This document shows positions 36,806 through 48,715 of a stretch of DNA of 64,000 nucleotides, piece after piece. Numbering within the stretch: the first letter of the stretch is position 1; every line of letters begins with the position of its first letter. This DNA is from Phycomyces blakesleeanus NRRL 1555(-) (taxonomy: Eukaryota > Mucoromycota > Mucoromycetes > Mucorales > Phycomycetaceae): the NCBI RefSeq assembly GCF_001638985.1, contig NW_017265137.1, positions 1,267,054 through 1,331,053 on the forward strand. The letters run 5' to 3'. The notes under the pieces were generated by a model that saw nothing but the letters and a program-made list of their open reading frames with translations, did not search any database and was not told the DNA's origin. The position numbers and the translations under genes were made by a program.

Positions 36806-39359
36806 CTAAAACATTTCAAGGTAAACACGCGCTACATAGCCTCCTTCATCTGTAAGCTCGTCAGCTTCTTCGTTCCATTTGTATGCCCACCACCACTCTT
36901 TATGATCTGTCCTGACAACTGCAACCCAAGTTCCTCGCGTAAAGCTTAGCTCTCCAGACTGGGCACTTGTGTAATCATATAAAGTACGAGCTGGGTGTGT
37001 AAAGAAAATGACATATTAGAGTTCGCCTTTTCTTTATGTATGTATATAAACTTGTATAGATAAGCAAAAAATATTAATGCTTACCCCAGACTTTGATACC
37101 ATCGTCTTTTGTTTCTGTAATAGAGCTGTTTCTAGATATTTCTGTTTGAATTTCATTGGTTGAAGATCGCCGTAAGAGTGTTTTATTTGTATTGTATGGT
37201 TCAGAAATTGCATTTTGTGATAGTGTACGTTCTCGTTGTCTTGTCGCTCCTCTCATTTCACTCGTCGATCTTTGTCTTTCTCGGCGTTGTCTAGGCTCTT
37301 CTTCTTTCTGTGCTGGGTTTGGAACCCCAAGCTGATCAAGGAGCTCTTTAATCGAAATATCGCACACCTCATCCAAATCACGTGTATTTTGAGGGTTGGT
37401 CTTCCTCGACGGCTTCTCAGATATTGTTCCCTGATCCAAAAGTGGATTGACGTTGAACATATTATTTCCGATAGAAAATACAACCTGAGCGCGAGGGTCG
37501 ATGGGTTCATCCATTATCAAAGCCGGCTCTTCCTTTGGGGCTGGACCAGGTTTTCTATAACTTAAGTCATCTTGGACGAGTTCGGGGGTGGTAGAATATG
37601 TTGACGCTCGACGTTCAAGTACTTTTTTCATCATCTCATCGTCAGGACCAATGGTTGCTGCCTTTCTTCTTACTCGGGGCTTTGTGAGAGCCCTGGTAAG
37701 ATTTGCAACTGGCTCACACAATGAAATCATACTCATGGATTTACGATTACTTTCAACTTTTTTTAACATATCATTTTGAGTTAACGGCGCAATGTCATGA
37801 TCCGAGAAATTGGCAATTATGTATTTTGGCAGTGTCTTTGCAGGGTCGTCGAGATAATTAACATATTCCGGAGGCTCTATTACATTGAATATGTGTTAAA
37901 ATGGCTACACCCTGCTTATTACCCAACTTACCAGGTATCATTGGTCCAGTGCCTTTCTCTTCGATGAAAGTTACGATATCCATCCGAGAATCGCACTGAT
38001 CAAGAGATTTCCAAAATAATTCATAGGACTATTTTCACCTCAACTAGGTCAATTGGCCAAATCAACACATCTATTTGTACACAAAGTAGATGTTCTTACC
38101 TCTTGATCTTTTCCTGAGGCTGTTTGGAGTATATTCACATAAACACTCATGCTGTGGTGAATAAAGTCCACTCTTTTCTCTTCCATATCTTGATATCTCT
38201 TATTGAAAATCTATATATCAGATTCCACATGTCAGATACAAATAGCAGTATACACTTACATCACACGCGATTTTCCATTCTGTATTCCAAACTGACGTTG
38301 CTTCCGCTGATTTCAGGCACGCATTTTGATACTCATTGTCTATAATCACATACCATAAATAACTGCTCTAAAAACAAGCGATTTCTTGTGTGTATGTACA
38401 TATGTGCGTACCTAATGTCTTGATATCATGGGTACATCTTTCTATCTTTTGTCTTAATCTATCTTGCTCTCTTTGTCCAGCCGATGCAAACTGCTTTTCT
38501 AGGGTGATCTGCTTGGCACATTCAGCTTCATATTTCTCTTTTGCCTTTAACAAATAAGTTTCCTTTTTTAGTAACCCAATAACAACCACTGAATTTCATA
38601 TGAATGTTGTTCTTTTTTTTTTACTCTTCCTTACTCTAGTTACGTGCGTTGCGTGCAATTGCTTGTTTCTATGGGCCTTGTCAACATTTGTCTGTAGCTA
38701 TTATAGCATTTCTGGTTAGGTACAGCTTATATTATACGACAAAAAAAGGTAGACATATTTTACTCTACAAAGCTCCCATCAAAAAAATACTTACCAATCG
38801 ACGCTTGTCTTTCTGTTCCAAAATAAAGTTATCCAGCAATACCTCAACATTGATACGTATTTTTTGTGCAATTTCGATACTGGTTTGAGCAGCCATTTCA
38901 AGTTCTTTGTGTGCTGATAATAGCAGCACACGAAGAGTACTGAAATAAAGGAATAAATTATCGAATATCATTTTATCATGCCACTCACCCTATTTCATCA
39001 CGGCCAAGGTCGGTTTTTACATGCTTTAATAACTTCTTCCCGTATTCCTCATGAAGCGATGCTCTTTATTAGCACAAGTCGAGTCGGTTGATACCAAGCA
39101 TATGTAATATCAATATCTTATTCTGGCAGGTAAAGCTGTCAAATCATATTACCTTATACTGTAAAAGGCCTTTAGTTCTTCAAAGGTCTTTTTGGTGTAG
39201 TTCATTTTTGAAGTCAAGACTTCATATCCGGCATCGTCTTTTCCCTAGAATAAGATTAACTTTGTCTGTCCGTATTGATTCCATCTTTGTAATGGCGAGT
39301 TCCTTACCCAAAAGTTATTTGAAAAGGAGTCGAGCGGCGGTAAGGCTGTTTCAGTCATG
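36806..39359 (-). CDS. F-BAR and SH3 protein, Cdc15/Imp2-like
   Basis: Eleven exons in gene order: 39359-39309, 39244-39153, 39063-38989, 38939-38795, 38691-38635, 38562-38412, 38339-38260, 38210-38100, 38028-37932, 37876-37085 and 36990-36806, giving 611 residues. The start MTETALPPLDSFSNNFW and the helix LHEEYGKKLLKHVKTDL are typical F-BAR (FCH) features, and coiled-coil helices continue to about residue 285. A Ser/Arg-rich linker follows with several RRxS-type sites (KPRVRRKAATIG, LLRRSSTNE). The last 60 residues form an SH3 domain (ARTLYDYTSAQSGELSF, then KEWWWAYKW). The usual SNY-type end is replaced by YVARVYLEMF. Relatives scaffold the contractile ring or actin patches at the plasma membrane. 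The conserved TSYELFWK/YEPPEYVNYL region also fits the Cdc15/Imp2 group. Confidence 0.9.
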
Positions 39360-39679
39360 GCAGGTGGCAATAAAAATAAAGTACACAGTAAAACAAAATG
39401 AAATAAAATAAAGTATAAAGAGGTAGAGAAAGAAGCAAAGATAATAAAATAATAATAAATATCCAAAAGTATCTTTCTACGTATGTTTTTGTGTTTGTGT
39501 GTGAGAGGTACTTTGCTTGTAGCATGATAATCCTTCTAAAAAGAGGATAAGAATGAACATTACCTAAAAAGGATTACGTGACTATCTTTTTCGGGATCGC
39601 GTCCAAGCCAATCCTTCACTCCTTTCTCTTTCTGTGCCTTTTTTCATTTTCATTCTTACCTCTAAATAAAGTCAGTAAC
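39360..39679. promoter_or_regulatory. Divergent promoter region, F-BAR / SMC4
   Basis: Only 320 bases separate the two start codons. The half next to SMC4 is pyrimidine-rich on the + strand, the other half purine-rich, as expected for two pyrimidine-rich leaders. Both genes serve cell division, which makes co-regulation plausible but unproven. Confidence 0.55.
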
Positions 39680-42600
39680 ATGTCAAAACCTCCTCGCAAA
39701 AAGCAACACATTCAGGAAGAAGAGGGGATTACTGGAGAAGAGACACAAACTTTTAATACCGAAACCATACAAGCCGATCTACCCAATGGCGATCGTTCAC
39801 CATTTCCTGCAATTCCTTCGGGAGAACCCGACAAATCACCATCCATTGAAGCTACGCCATTTCCCACACCTATATCTCAAAGAACCCCTGTTTCAGAGAC
39901 ACCAGAGGCACCTATATTAGATGAATCTGAAGAAAGAAAGCCTCGACTTGTCATCACAAAGATGGTTCTTAATCACTTTAAATCATATGCAGGCCGTCAA
40001 GTCATTGGCCCTTTTCACAAGGTAGGTAATTAATTCACAATTCTTTCCTTCTTTTTTTATATATATTAAAAAAAAAAGAGAAGAATACATATTATTGTTG
40101 ATTTTATAGACTTTCTAACATACTTTTTTTATTGTAGTCTTTTAGCGCCAGTAAGATATTATTTTATAGAGAGTGTGTTTCCACATCCTTGAACAAATAT
40201 TGATTTTTATGATCAAAATTAGTCGTCGGACCCAACGGCTCCGGAAAGTCCAATGTCATTGATGCTCTGCTCTTTGTGTTTGGTTACAGAGCAAACAAGA
40301 TGAGACAGGGTAAATTATCCGACCTTATTCATAGTTCATCAAAGTATCCCAATTGCGAATCTTGCTCTGTTGAAATCCATTTTCAAGAAATCATTGATGG
40401 TGTAAGCAGTGTCGAAATACCAGAATCAGGATAAACCTTATTTACACAAATGCTTTAACGATTTTAAAAGGATGGTCCTGGTGATATGATACCCGTACCA
40501 AACTCTCGTCTTGTTGTCTCGCGCCAAGCCATGCGGAATAGCAGCAGTAAATATTTTATTAACAAACGTACAAGCAGTTTTTCAGAAGTCACCACACTAC
40601 TTCGTGCAAGAGGCATTGATTTAGATCACAAACGTTTCCTTATCTTGCAGGTAAATTTTACTTTTTTTTTCTTTTTTTTTAAAAAAAAGAACAAGTATAA
40701 AATAAGATATAATATAAAGACACAAATGATGGTGGCTTTATCACTGACTTTGCTAGTATAGGGCGAGGTGGAATCTATCGCACTGATGAAACCAAAAGCA
40801 AAGGATGAACACGATGATGGCTTATTAGAGTACCTAGAAGATATTATTGGTACCTCTCAATATAAGGATGCAATTGAGGCTATTGCAGATAAACTTGAGC
40901 TTGTGAATGAGGGGCGGGTTGAGAAATTAAACAGAGTTAAATTTGTCGCAAAGGAAAAGGATAGCTTAGAGGTAAGATAAAAACACATTTCAGCCGACAT
41001 ATACAAAAAAAAACATATCAATTGATATGATCTCGAATAGGAATCAAAAGCAGAAGCAGAGCAGTTTTTGGAAAACGAAAATGAACTAGCAAGGAAGAAA
41101 AATGATTTATACCAAATATATTTGTATGAATCCAAGCTGAATATGGAAGTAGCCGAAAAGGCTGTGGTATGTTCAACGTATGTATGAGAGGATACATTGT
41201 ACTTAAAGTAAAGATAGGAAGATCTTAAGATAAAGGTCCAAGAAGAAAGCGAGAAGCACGTAGAAATCGAAAAGGAGGTTAAAGAGATTGATTCTGCTTA
41301 TCAAGAAAACATGAAGGAATACGAGGTAAGCTCGAAGAAAATGTTTCAAAGCAAAAGAAGGAGACAGGTTCGTGACCTGATAAAAATACAAATAGGCATT
41401 AGGAAAAGAATTAGAAAATGCAGTGCGACATCATGCAAAGTTTGAAAAGGAAGAAGTACAATTACGTGAACAACGAGACCATCTGGTGACCAAGCAAGAG
41501 AAATTAAAGACAACGATCCAAGCGGTATGTGCTTAAATATAAAATAGATGATAGGATATTGATAATATTTACTAGGACCGAGATGCGCGTGTAGCGGCAA
41601 AAGAAGCCATAAAGAAACATACAGCCGAACTATTGAAGCGGAACAAGGAACTCAAAGAACTAGTCAAACAGAAGAAGATCGAGGAGAAAACTCTTGATGA
41701 CATTAATGAAGAACTCAGTAGCCGTACGAAAGAATATTCGACTGAGATTGAAGAAAGAAAGAAAACACTTGCTCCTTGGACAGAAAGAATCGACGAGAAA
41801 AGAAAGTCGATTAATATCAAGAAATCTGAAGCAGAGATTCTGGCAGAAAAGATATCGTCAGGCGAAAAGGCGGTTCTAAACGCAGAGAAGCAGCTCAAAC
41901 ATGTTAAAGACATGTACAAAGCAAAGGTTTGTATAGTATTAATAATAGAAATAAAAATAAAAAATATTTGGACCTACTTCTAAAGCCATAGTGTATATAG
42001 TGTGCTGAGAGCGAGTGTCTTCCTGATATTATCACGGAAACAAAGAAAGAAATCGCGTCATTAGAGACACGCATCAAGGCAAGTGAATTGATATAATGGA
42101 ATTTTTAATATTTAGTTAATTAACTCACAGCTACTAGGTTTTGGGAACTAATGAGACCGAATGTCGAGAAAAACTCAGTTTAGCACGCCAAAAAGCAGAC
42201 GAAGCTAAGGGCTCGATGCAGCAGTCTCGTAATCGTGGAAATGTCATCAACAGTCTTTTGAGAATGCGAGATTCTGGAAGAATCAAGGGAATACATGTAA
42301 GAAGCATGCTTGGCTTCCATTTTTTTTGGATAGTAAAGATATCTAATACACCTGAGGATGCTTATAGGGACGTTTGGGTAACTTGGGTGTAATTGATGAC
42401 AAATATGATATTGCTATTTCAACTGCCTGCCCTGCATTGGATAATATTGTTGTTGACACTGTTGAAGCTGGCCAGGCCTGCATCAGCTACCTACGTGAAA
42501 ACAATGTTGGAAGAGCTAATTTCACAATTCTTCAAAAATTACGAGACCAAGACTTGCGCCCGATTCGAACTCCTGAAGACGTGCCACGTCTGTTTGATTT

Positions 42601-44872
42601 GATCCAACCCAAAGAAGAGAAATTTGCGCCTGCCTTTTATAGTATAATGGCTGACACACTTGTAGTCAAGGATCTCACCCAGGCAAACCGTATTGCCTAT
42701 GGTCATAAACGCTGGCGTGTGGTAACACTGGATGGTAAATTGATCGAAAAGTCAGGTGTGATGACAGGTGGTGGAAACCGGCCTCAGAGAGGAGCAATGG
42801 GCTCGCGTTTCAAGGGGGATGAAGTCAGTGCCGAAACCGTGGCATTGCTGGAAAAAGAGAGAAACCAATTGGAAGTAGATCTGAGACAGATTATGGATGA
42901 AAGACATGGTTATGAAATGGAATTGCGAAGCAAGAAAGACACTCTGCCTAGAAAAGAAATGTCTTTGGAGAAGTTGGAGATGGACAAGAGAAGCTTGGAT
43001 AAGCAAATCAAGGATGAGGAAGCCCATCTAGTCAACTTAAAGTAAGTGAGGGTATCGTTAAGAAATTCTCTAGTATGGTGATAGCTTATATTGTTATTAT
43101 AGTACCCAAACAAAGCCTCGACCAGCGGATGTGAAACGTCTTAAAGATATCGAAGAAGAAGTACAAACACTCGAGCAAGATATTACCACTCTAAAAGACA
43201 AGACTGCAGATATTGAAGAAAAGATTAGATCCCTTCACGAAGATATCATGGAGGCTGGTGGTATGGAGCTACGCCTGCAAAATATTGTAGTAAACGATAT
43301 GACAAACGGGATCAAAGCATTGGATGAAAAGATCACAAAGAGCACATATGCAAAATCCAAGGCTGAAAAGGATGTGACACGACTAGAGTTTACAATTCAA
43401 AAGACCGAAGCTGATGCAGAGAAGATTGACAGTGACCTCCAAGACCTCGAAAAAGAGCTCACGCGAATGACGAAAGAAGCAGCAGAGGCATCCCAACAAG
43501 TAGAATCATCACGCAAGGTAAAGTAGGAAAGCTTATGTCTGGCTACATAATGAATTAAACAAACTAAGTATTACTCAAGGTGATGGAAGATAAAAAGGAG
43601 AAGTATATTGAGATCAAGAATGGTCTCGATGCTAAAATGGCAGAGATTAACAAACTTCGTGAATCAAAGGTATAAAAGCACATCTGGTAATTTATAATTT
43701 CCATAGTATTGACATGTATTTTTTTCTAGGTCAACACACAAAACAAACTTGATGAATACCAGCGTAGTTTAATAGAAAATAAGCGTAAAGCCGAGCATTG
43801 GAAAGAGCAAAGGTCAAAATTGACTCTCCACAAGATTAACGAAGAGTCGCTTGAGGAGCTTGAGCTTCCCACTGTGGACGAGGAGGAGGTCAAGGAATTG
43901 AGACGAGCCAAGCAAGTAATCAAGGGTGATATTGCAGAAATTGAAGGTAAGATAAAACGAATAGAAAAGATTGTCTTAGCATTAATGTTTATTCTTCTTC
44001 AATAAGCTCTTGTACAGGATGCCAAACCCAATTTGTCTGTACTGGAAGAATATAAACGTCGTGATACAGAATACAAAGAAAGACTCCAGGATTTAAATAG
44101 TGTGACAGAACAAAGGGACATGTTAAAGATAGAACTGGAGACACTGCGTAAGAAGCGACTCGATGAGTTTATGCATGGCTTCAATATCATTTCTCAAAAA
44201 CTCAAAGAGATGTATCAAGTAAGACCAAATCTTTTGAAGCTGTACTTTAAAATTAATATCTTTTGATCAAATTTTTAGATGATTACTCTTGGTGGCAATG
44301 CAGAGCTTGAATTAGTCGATAGTTTGGATCCTTTCTCAGAGGGAATTGTGTTTAGCGTGATGCCTCCTAAGAAGAGTTGGAAGAACATCTCCAACTTATC
44401 TGGCGGTGAGAAGGTAAATTAATGATTTCTCAATGTTTGGCACAGTCTAATTTAAAATTATCTATAGACATTGAGTTCTTTGGCGCTTGTGTTTGCACTT
44501 CACCACTTTAAACCAACACCTCTTTATGTGATGGACGAAATTGATGCAGCTCTAGATTTTAGAAACGTGTCTATTGTGGCCAATTATATTGCAGAAAGGA
44601 CCAAAAACGCACAATTTGTTATTATCAGTCTGCGAAATAACATGTTTGAACTAGCCGACCGTCTGGTGGGAATTTACAAAACTCAGGATTGTACTAAGAG
44701 TATTGCAATTAATCCAGCAATGGTCATGTTGGATCTCCCACAACCGGAAGAACTTTCTGAAAAATCCAATGAAAACCCCATTGAAAAGTCCACTGAACAG
44801 TCTACCGAACAGTCTGCCGAAATGTCTACTGAAAAGTTTACCGAAAAATCTAGCTCTAGTGAAAGAAGTTGA
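39680..44872 (+). CDS. SMC4: Condensin ATPase subunit SMC4
   Basis: Eighteen exons: 39680-40021, 40138-40150, 40223-40401, 40471-40650, 40762-40971, 41041-41166, 41218-41325, 41396-41524, 41576-41926, 42001-42078, 42138-42296, 42368-43041, 43103-43517, 43580-43669, 43730-43946, 44007-44218, 44279-44413 and 44468-44872, giving 1,340 residues. The Walker A motif GPNGSGKSN is near residues 121-129. Two long coiled coils flank a hinge beginning near residue 626 ([20 protein letters not shown]) that ends GVMTGGG. The signature LSGGEK is near 1201-1206 and Walker [12 protein letters not shown] near 1226-1236. The segment [13 protein letters not shown] is typical of SMC4 rather than SMC2 or cohesin. 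It pairs with SMC2 to compact mitotic chromosomes. Oddities are a 13-base exon 2 (SFSA), a GC-AG intron after exon 10, and a Ser-Thr-Glu repeat tail. The start MSKPPRKK is chosen over an upstream in-frame Met whose extension is hydrophobic. Confidence 0.95.
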
Positions 44873-46686
44873 TCTTGTTAATAGTTCCATATATATATAT
44901 ATTTTATTTTTATTTTTATTTTTTTTTAAAAAAAAAACCTATCCAAAATTGAAAGTTTTTTTTATCGTCTCTTATTTTATTTAATGCATATGTATTCTTG
45001 CAAAAAACAAATATCACTTAAAGAAATGCGCACCAAAAAAAAAGGCATTTTGAATTCATTTTCATATAAAGATATTAACTTTCTGGATCTTATGCATTAT
45101 ATTTTTTATAGACGTAGTCATAAGGACTATGTTGTTATGAATGTGGCTGTCTTAAGCCTATAGCTTAGGTCACTAAGAAGGATAGGCGCATTCTTCAATT
45201 TATGAGATTATATACATTATTTAAATAATTCATTTTACAAATACAACTACAGACTCATTGCTGTATACAACAGGCAGTTAGAGAAAAGTAGTACCAGTGT
45301 AAGTAAACCTATTCATAAACGCAATTATTCGATGTATATAGACAAATATAAAGCAAGCTTTTTTTTTTAAAAAAAAAAAGAAACTAATGGCTAAAAGTGC
45401 TTCTAAAGGTGTTTATTACCTGAAAGCAGATATATGTATGCTGTTTGAGCAAAATAATGAGTACAGCATAATAAAAGCCTTGGCAAGTCTTTCTACAAGA
45501 ATAAAATTAGAAATAACCCCTCTTCCTACTTAAAAGCAGTGATCATCGTTTTTATTTTCCATTAAAGCTATACAACATTACTTTAAATGTCACTTATGAG
45601 AATGTGCCGATTGTTTTAAGATGGTTCATAGAACTACTTCATCAGCCACTTTTAGAAACTTAAATTATAACTACAAAAAAATTGATATCTAGAAGGAGAT
45701 CCCTAGGGAAATTTCAAAGGAAATTCTGGCGGATAGTTTGAAAAATGTATCTTCATTCTTGAACTCAAATAGCAAAGAAATATGAAAATTGATATTGAAA
45801 CATACAACTGTATATATACATAAAGGGGGAAAAGTAATGCTTAAATAGAATTCAGCCTTAAAACAACCCTTAAAGCTTTGAAGATCTTGTAAAAAATATC
45901 CTGCTTAAATAGTTCTTTTTTTTTATTGTTGTGTAAAAAATAAGAATTCAGAGTATGAATTGGACATTGCAATTAAAAATTGAATCGCTCAAGGAAACTC
46001 TTACGAATCCCTGACAAACATAAACACTTGCTCATAGACCTGGTGGGTTAAATAGTCTAGTTTTACGTTATAAACTTGATATTAAGAAGTATAGAATCGG
46101 ACTTAATAGAGACTTACTTTTATTATGCAAATAAAAGTAGTCTTGAGAAAGTCGAAGGAAAAATTTAGTTGATTAGATGATAAAAAAAAACTACTGATGG
46201 CTTTACTGGAAATTATGCGTTCATGAACAAAAAAAAAAGACAAAAACAGCCCTCTACGTTCAATATAAATCCCTCTAAAGGCGGAAGAGCTAATTGAAGA
46301 TATCTAAGTTAATAATAGCATCAAGAATTAAATTCTTTCACAAATTCTAGTAGATCCTGTAAGATATTCACCAATTAGGTTTGATGATTGTATAAATATT
46401 AATATACATACTAATAAACGTACTTAATTTGTGCTTTATGAATCTGTGCAGCGACAAATAAGTAAATACATTGGGTATATTTAGCTCCCGAAGAGTCCAA
46501 GATGTTTTTTCTATCAGAAAAGTGCGCATTTTTTTAGCAGAAGTATGCGCAAATAAAAACAGAAAATAGTGAATGCGATCCTCGCAATTGCGGACTTTTA
46601 TTTGCCCGGCCTCCAAATTTTGCGCTGTATGAATGGCACAGGTGGTGAACATCCTATCCTCCTCTCTTTCCTTCAAGGCACGTACG
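44873..46686. other. Spacer with a dispersed repeat copy
   Basis: No gene was supported. A segment at about 45806-45910 is an inverted, diverged copy of sequence at 62641-62745 next to the Tc1 relic. The right end, with a pyrimidine-rich stretch just before the eL20 start, is the ribosomal-protein promoter. Confidence 0.5.
45806..45910 (-). repeat. Dispersed repeat, inverted copy of 62641-62745
   Basis: Read on the minus strand this segment includes TTTAAGGGTTGTTTTAAGGC and then TGAATTC-TTTAAGCA. The + strand at 62641-62745 has ATTTAAGGGTTGTTTTGAGG and TGAATTT-ATTAAGCA in the same order and spacing. Similarity runs for about 100 bases. The second copy lies directly upstream of a Tc1-like relic, so both may be remains of one element family. 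Confidence 0.6.
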
Positions 46687-47651
46687 ATGGCTAGAGTAAG
46701 TTGATCCATCCATCCATTCAGGCAGACCGAATTAGACGCGAGGGTGCACATTGTTATGGGCAACGAAAGTGGAAGGACATCAGCAGCACAAATTGGAGAG
46801 GACGTAGTCGATGGAGCAACTAAAAAAAAAGGATAATCAAACGGCCCTAGATGAACATCTGTTTTGAAAATGGATGTTATCCATCCATCAATGATATACT
46901 CTAATCCATCCATCCGTCAATAAATCCAACATACAACATCGACAAAAAACCAACTAATTAAGAAGAAATATCGATGTATTCGCCACCACTACCACCACCA
47001 ATAGCAACACACGACATATCCTAGTCGACATAAACTGCGCTCTCAATGTGTACCCTAAGAAACCCGATTAGAGACAAAAAGAGCGAAACAAAGACACCAA
47101 GACGATTGAACTAATATACTTTATAACTTTAGTTCCACGAGTATCAGGTGGTTGGTCGTAAGCTCCCCTCCGCTAAGGAGGTTGCTCCCAAGCTCTTCCG
47201 CATGCGCATCTTTGCCCCCAACACTGTCGTTGCCAAGTCCCGTTTCTGGTACTTCTTGAAGAAGCTCCGCAAGGTCAAGAAGGCCGCTGGTGAGATTGTC
47301 TCCGTCAACGAGATCTCCGAGAAGCGTCCCGAGCAGATCAAGAACTTTGGTATCTGGCTCCGTTACGACTCTCGCTCCGGCACCCACAACATGTACAAGG
47401 AGTACCGCGAGATGTCCCGTTGCGAGGCCGTCGAGACCTGCTACCAGGATATGGCTGCTCGTCACCGCGCTCGTTTCAGATCTGTCCAGATCATCCGTGT
47501 TGCTGAGGTTAAGAACGCTGATGTCCGTCGCCAGTACATCAAGCAGCTCTTGACCCCAAAGCTTGCCTTCCCTCTTCCCCACCGCGTCCAGCGTGCCGAG
47601 AAGGGCAACCGTTCCCTCTACTTGGCCAAGCGTCCTTCTACTTTCTACTAA
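46687..47651 (+). CDS. RPL20: Large-subunit ribosomal protein eL20 (L18a)
   Basis: The first coding exon is 46687-46695 (only Met-Ala-Arg), followed by a 437-base intron and exon 47133-47651. Together they give 175 residues, the usual length for eL20. The protein reads [16 protein letters not shown], continues with [20 protein letters not shown] and ends with [16 protein letters not shown] sequence ([13 protein letters not shown]), a near-complete match to the family. It is part of the 60S subunit near the base of the central protuberance. Codon use is strikingly biased to C-ending codons, unlike every neighbour, as expected for a highly expressed gene. A pyrimidine-rich leader (CCTATCCTCCTCTCTTTCC) precedes the start. 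Confidence 0.96.
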
Positions 47652-48010
47652 ATTATTTGTGTCATGGATTAGTTGCATTTCATTTTAATGGGGTGTAAAT
47701 TTTATAAACCAAAAAAAATACTCATTCATGATTAAATAAAAGAAAAAAGGAAAGAAGACTGGACTCTACTGTGTGTATATCCCTACGTTGTTGAACATAC
47801 TTTATTTCGTTTTTGTTTTAGTTTTACTTTGTACCTTAGAGTTTGGAGTTAGATTGTATTTTAAATGTAAGGAGATGCTCGCACGCCACTTTCAGTTTAT
47901 ATTGCGTTTTTCTATAGTCAATGCGAAAACTCCCCAATGAGAAATCTCTTTGATGAGTCTATCGATTCTTTTTGTTTTTTTCTTGCTTTTATTTTCGATA
48001 TAAAAACCCA
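47652..48010. other. 3' region of eL20 and promoter of next gene
   Basis: An ATTAAATAAAAG sequence about 80 bases after the eL20 stop is a reasonable polyadenylation signal. Nothing else was recognised. Confidence 0.45.
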
Positions 48011-48715
48011 ATGGATTGCCCTTTAGTTAGACCACCAATACAATCTCTCGCAATGATATTAGCTCCTCACAGTGATGCGTTTCGAAGTAGTACTTTGGGT
48101 CAAAACTTGCTTCACGACATTATAAACGTTACAGGTTGGACAACAAGCAAGACTTATGGTGGGATTGAACTCGAACCGTTCCTGAACAGTCTGCGACCTG
48201 TGGACGTTGCTTTGATCGAGAAAGGCCTGCCTCATCTAAGATCACTCTCCCAGGACTACCTGAACTGCCCTATCCAACAAGCCTTCAATTGGAACACATT
48301 GGCTAGTATTTTGGGAAAAGAATGGCAAGGGGAGTGGTTTGTTGTCGTATTTCGGAGTATACGCAAGATATCAGCCGATCACCAGCGCTTGTTTGAGGCT
48401 GATGTCCGCTCACAAAAGGAAGCCATCGAAACAGGCGGATTTCTCAAGGTAATAAATTGGATTCTTCATTTATTCGAAGGTTATTAACAGGTACAGATGC
48501 GTTATCAGTATTGGTATGCAGACCTTAACGAACATCAAGAGTGTATGGCTATGTGTATTTGGGTTGACGTTGAATACGCTGCAAAGGCCTCACGGAAGCC
48601 TCTTCATAGAGAGGCGGCAAAGCTGGCTGGGCAGATGTATGATTCATATGTGTTAGAGAGACATAGGTTGATTAAGCGGGCTGGAGAAACCATATTTCAT
48701 ATCGAGCCCATGTAA
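48011..48715 (+). CDS. Conserved hypothetical protein, UPF0643-like
   Basis: Two exons, 48011-48448 and 48491-48715, separated by a 42-base intron, encode 220 residues. I chose the ATG at 48011 because the in-frame upstream Met at 47972 would add a Phe/Tyr-rich tail that looks like leader sequence. The C-terminal part has the pattern ECMAMCIWVDVEYAAKASRK, then HREAAKLAGQMYDSYVLERH and a final FHIEPM, which recalls the fungal UPF0643 family (a fission-yeast member is known; function unknown). The central WFVVVFRSIRK is a hydrophobic strand; no signal peptide or membrane helix is evident. Family membership is from memory of the motif pattern and should be taken as moderate. Confidence 0.75.

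Noticed and set aside
46368..46913. Minus-strand frame of 181 codons
   Set aside because: It is antisense to the eL20 promoter, first exon and intron, ends in AT-rich low-complexity translation, and matches no family pattern.
47121..47678. Minus-strand frame of 185 codons with Leu/Val/Gly-rich translation
   Set aside because: It is the antisense shadow of the strongly codon-biased eL20 exon.
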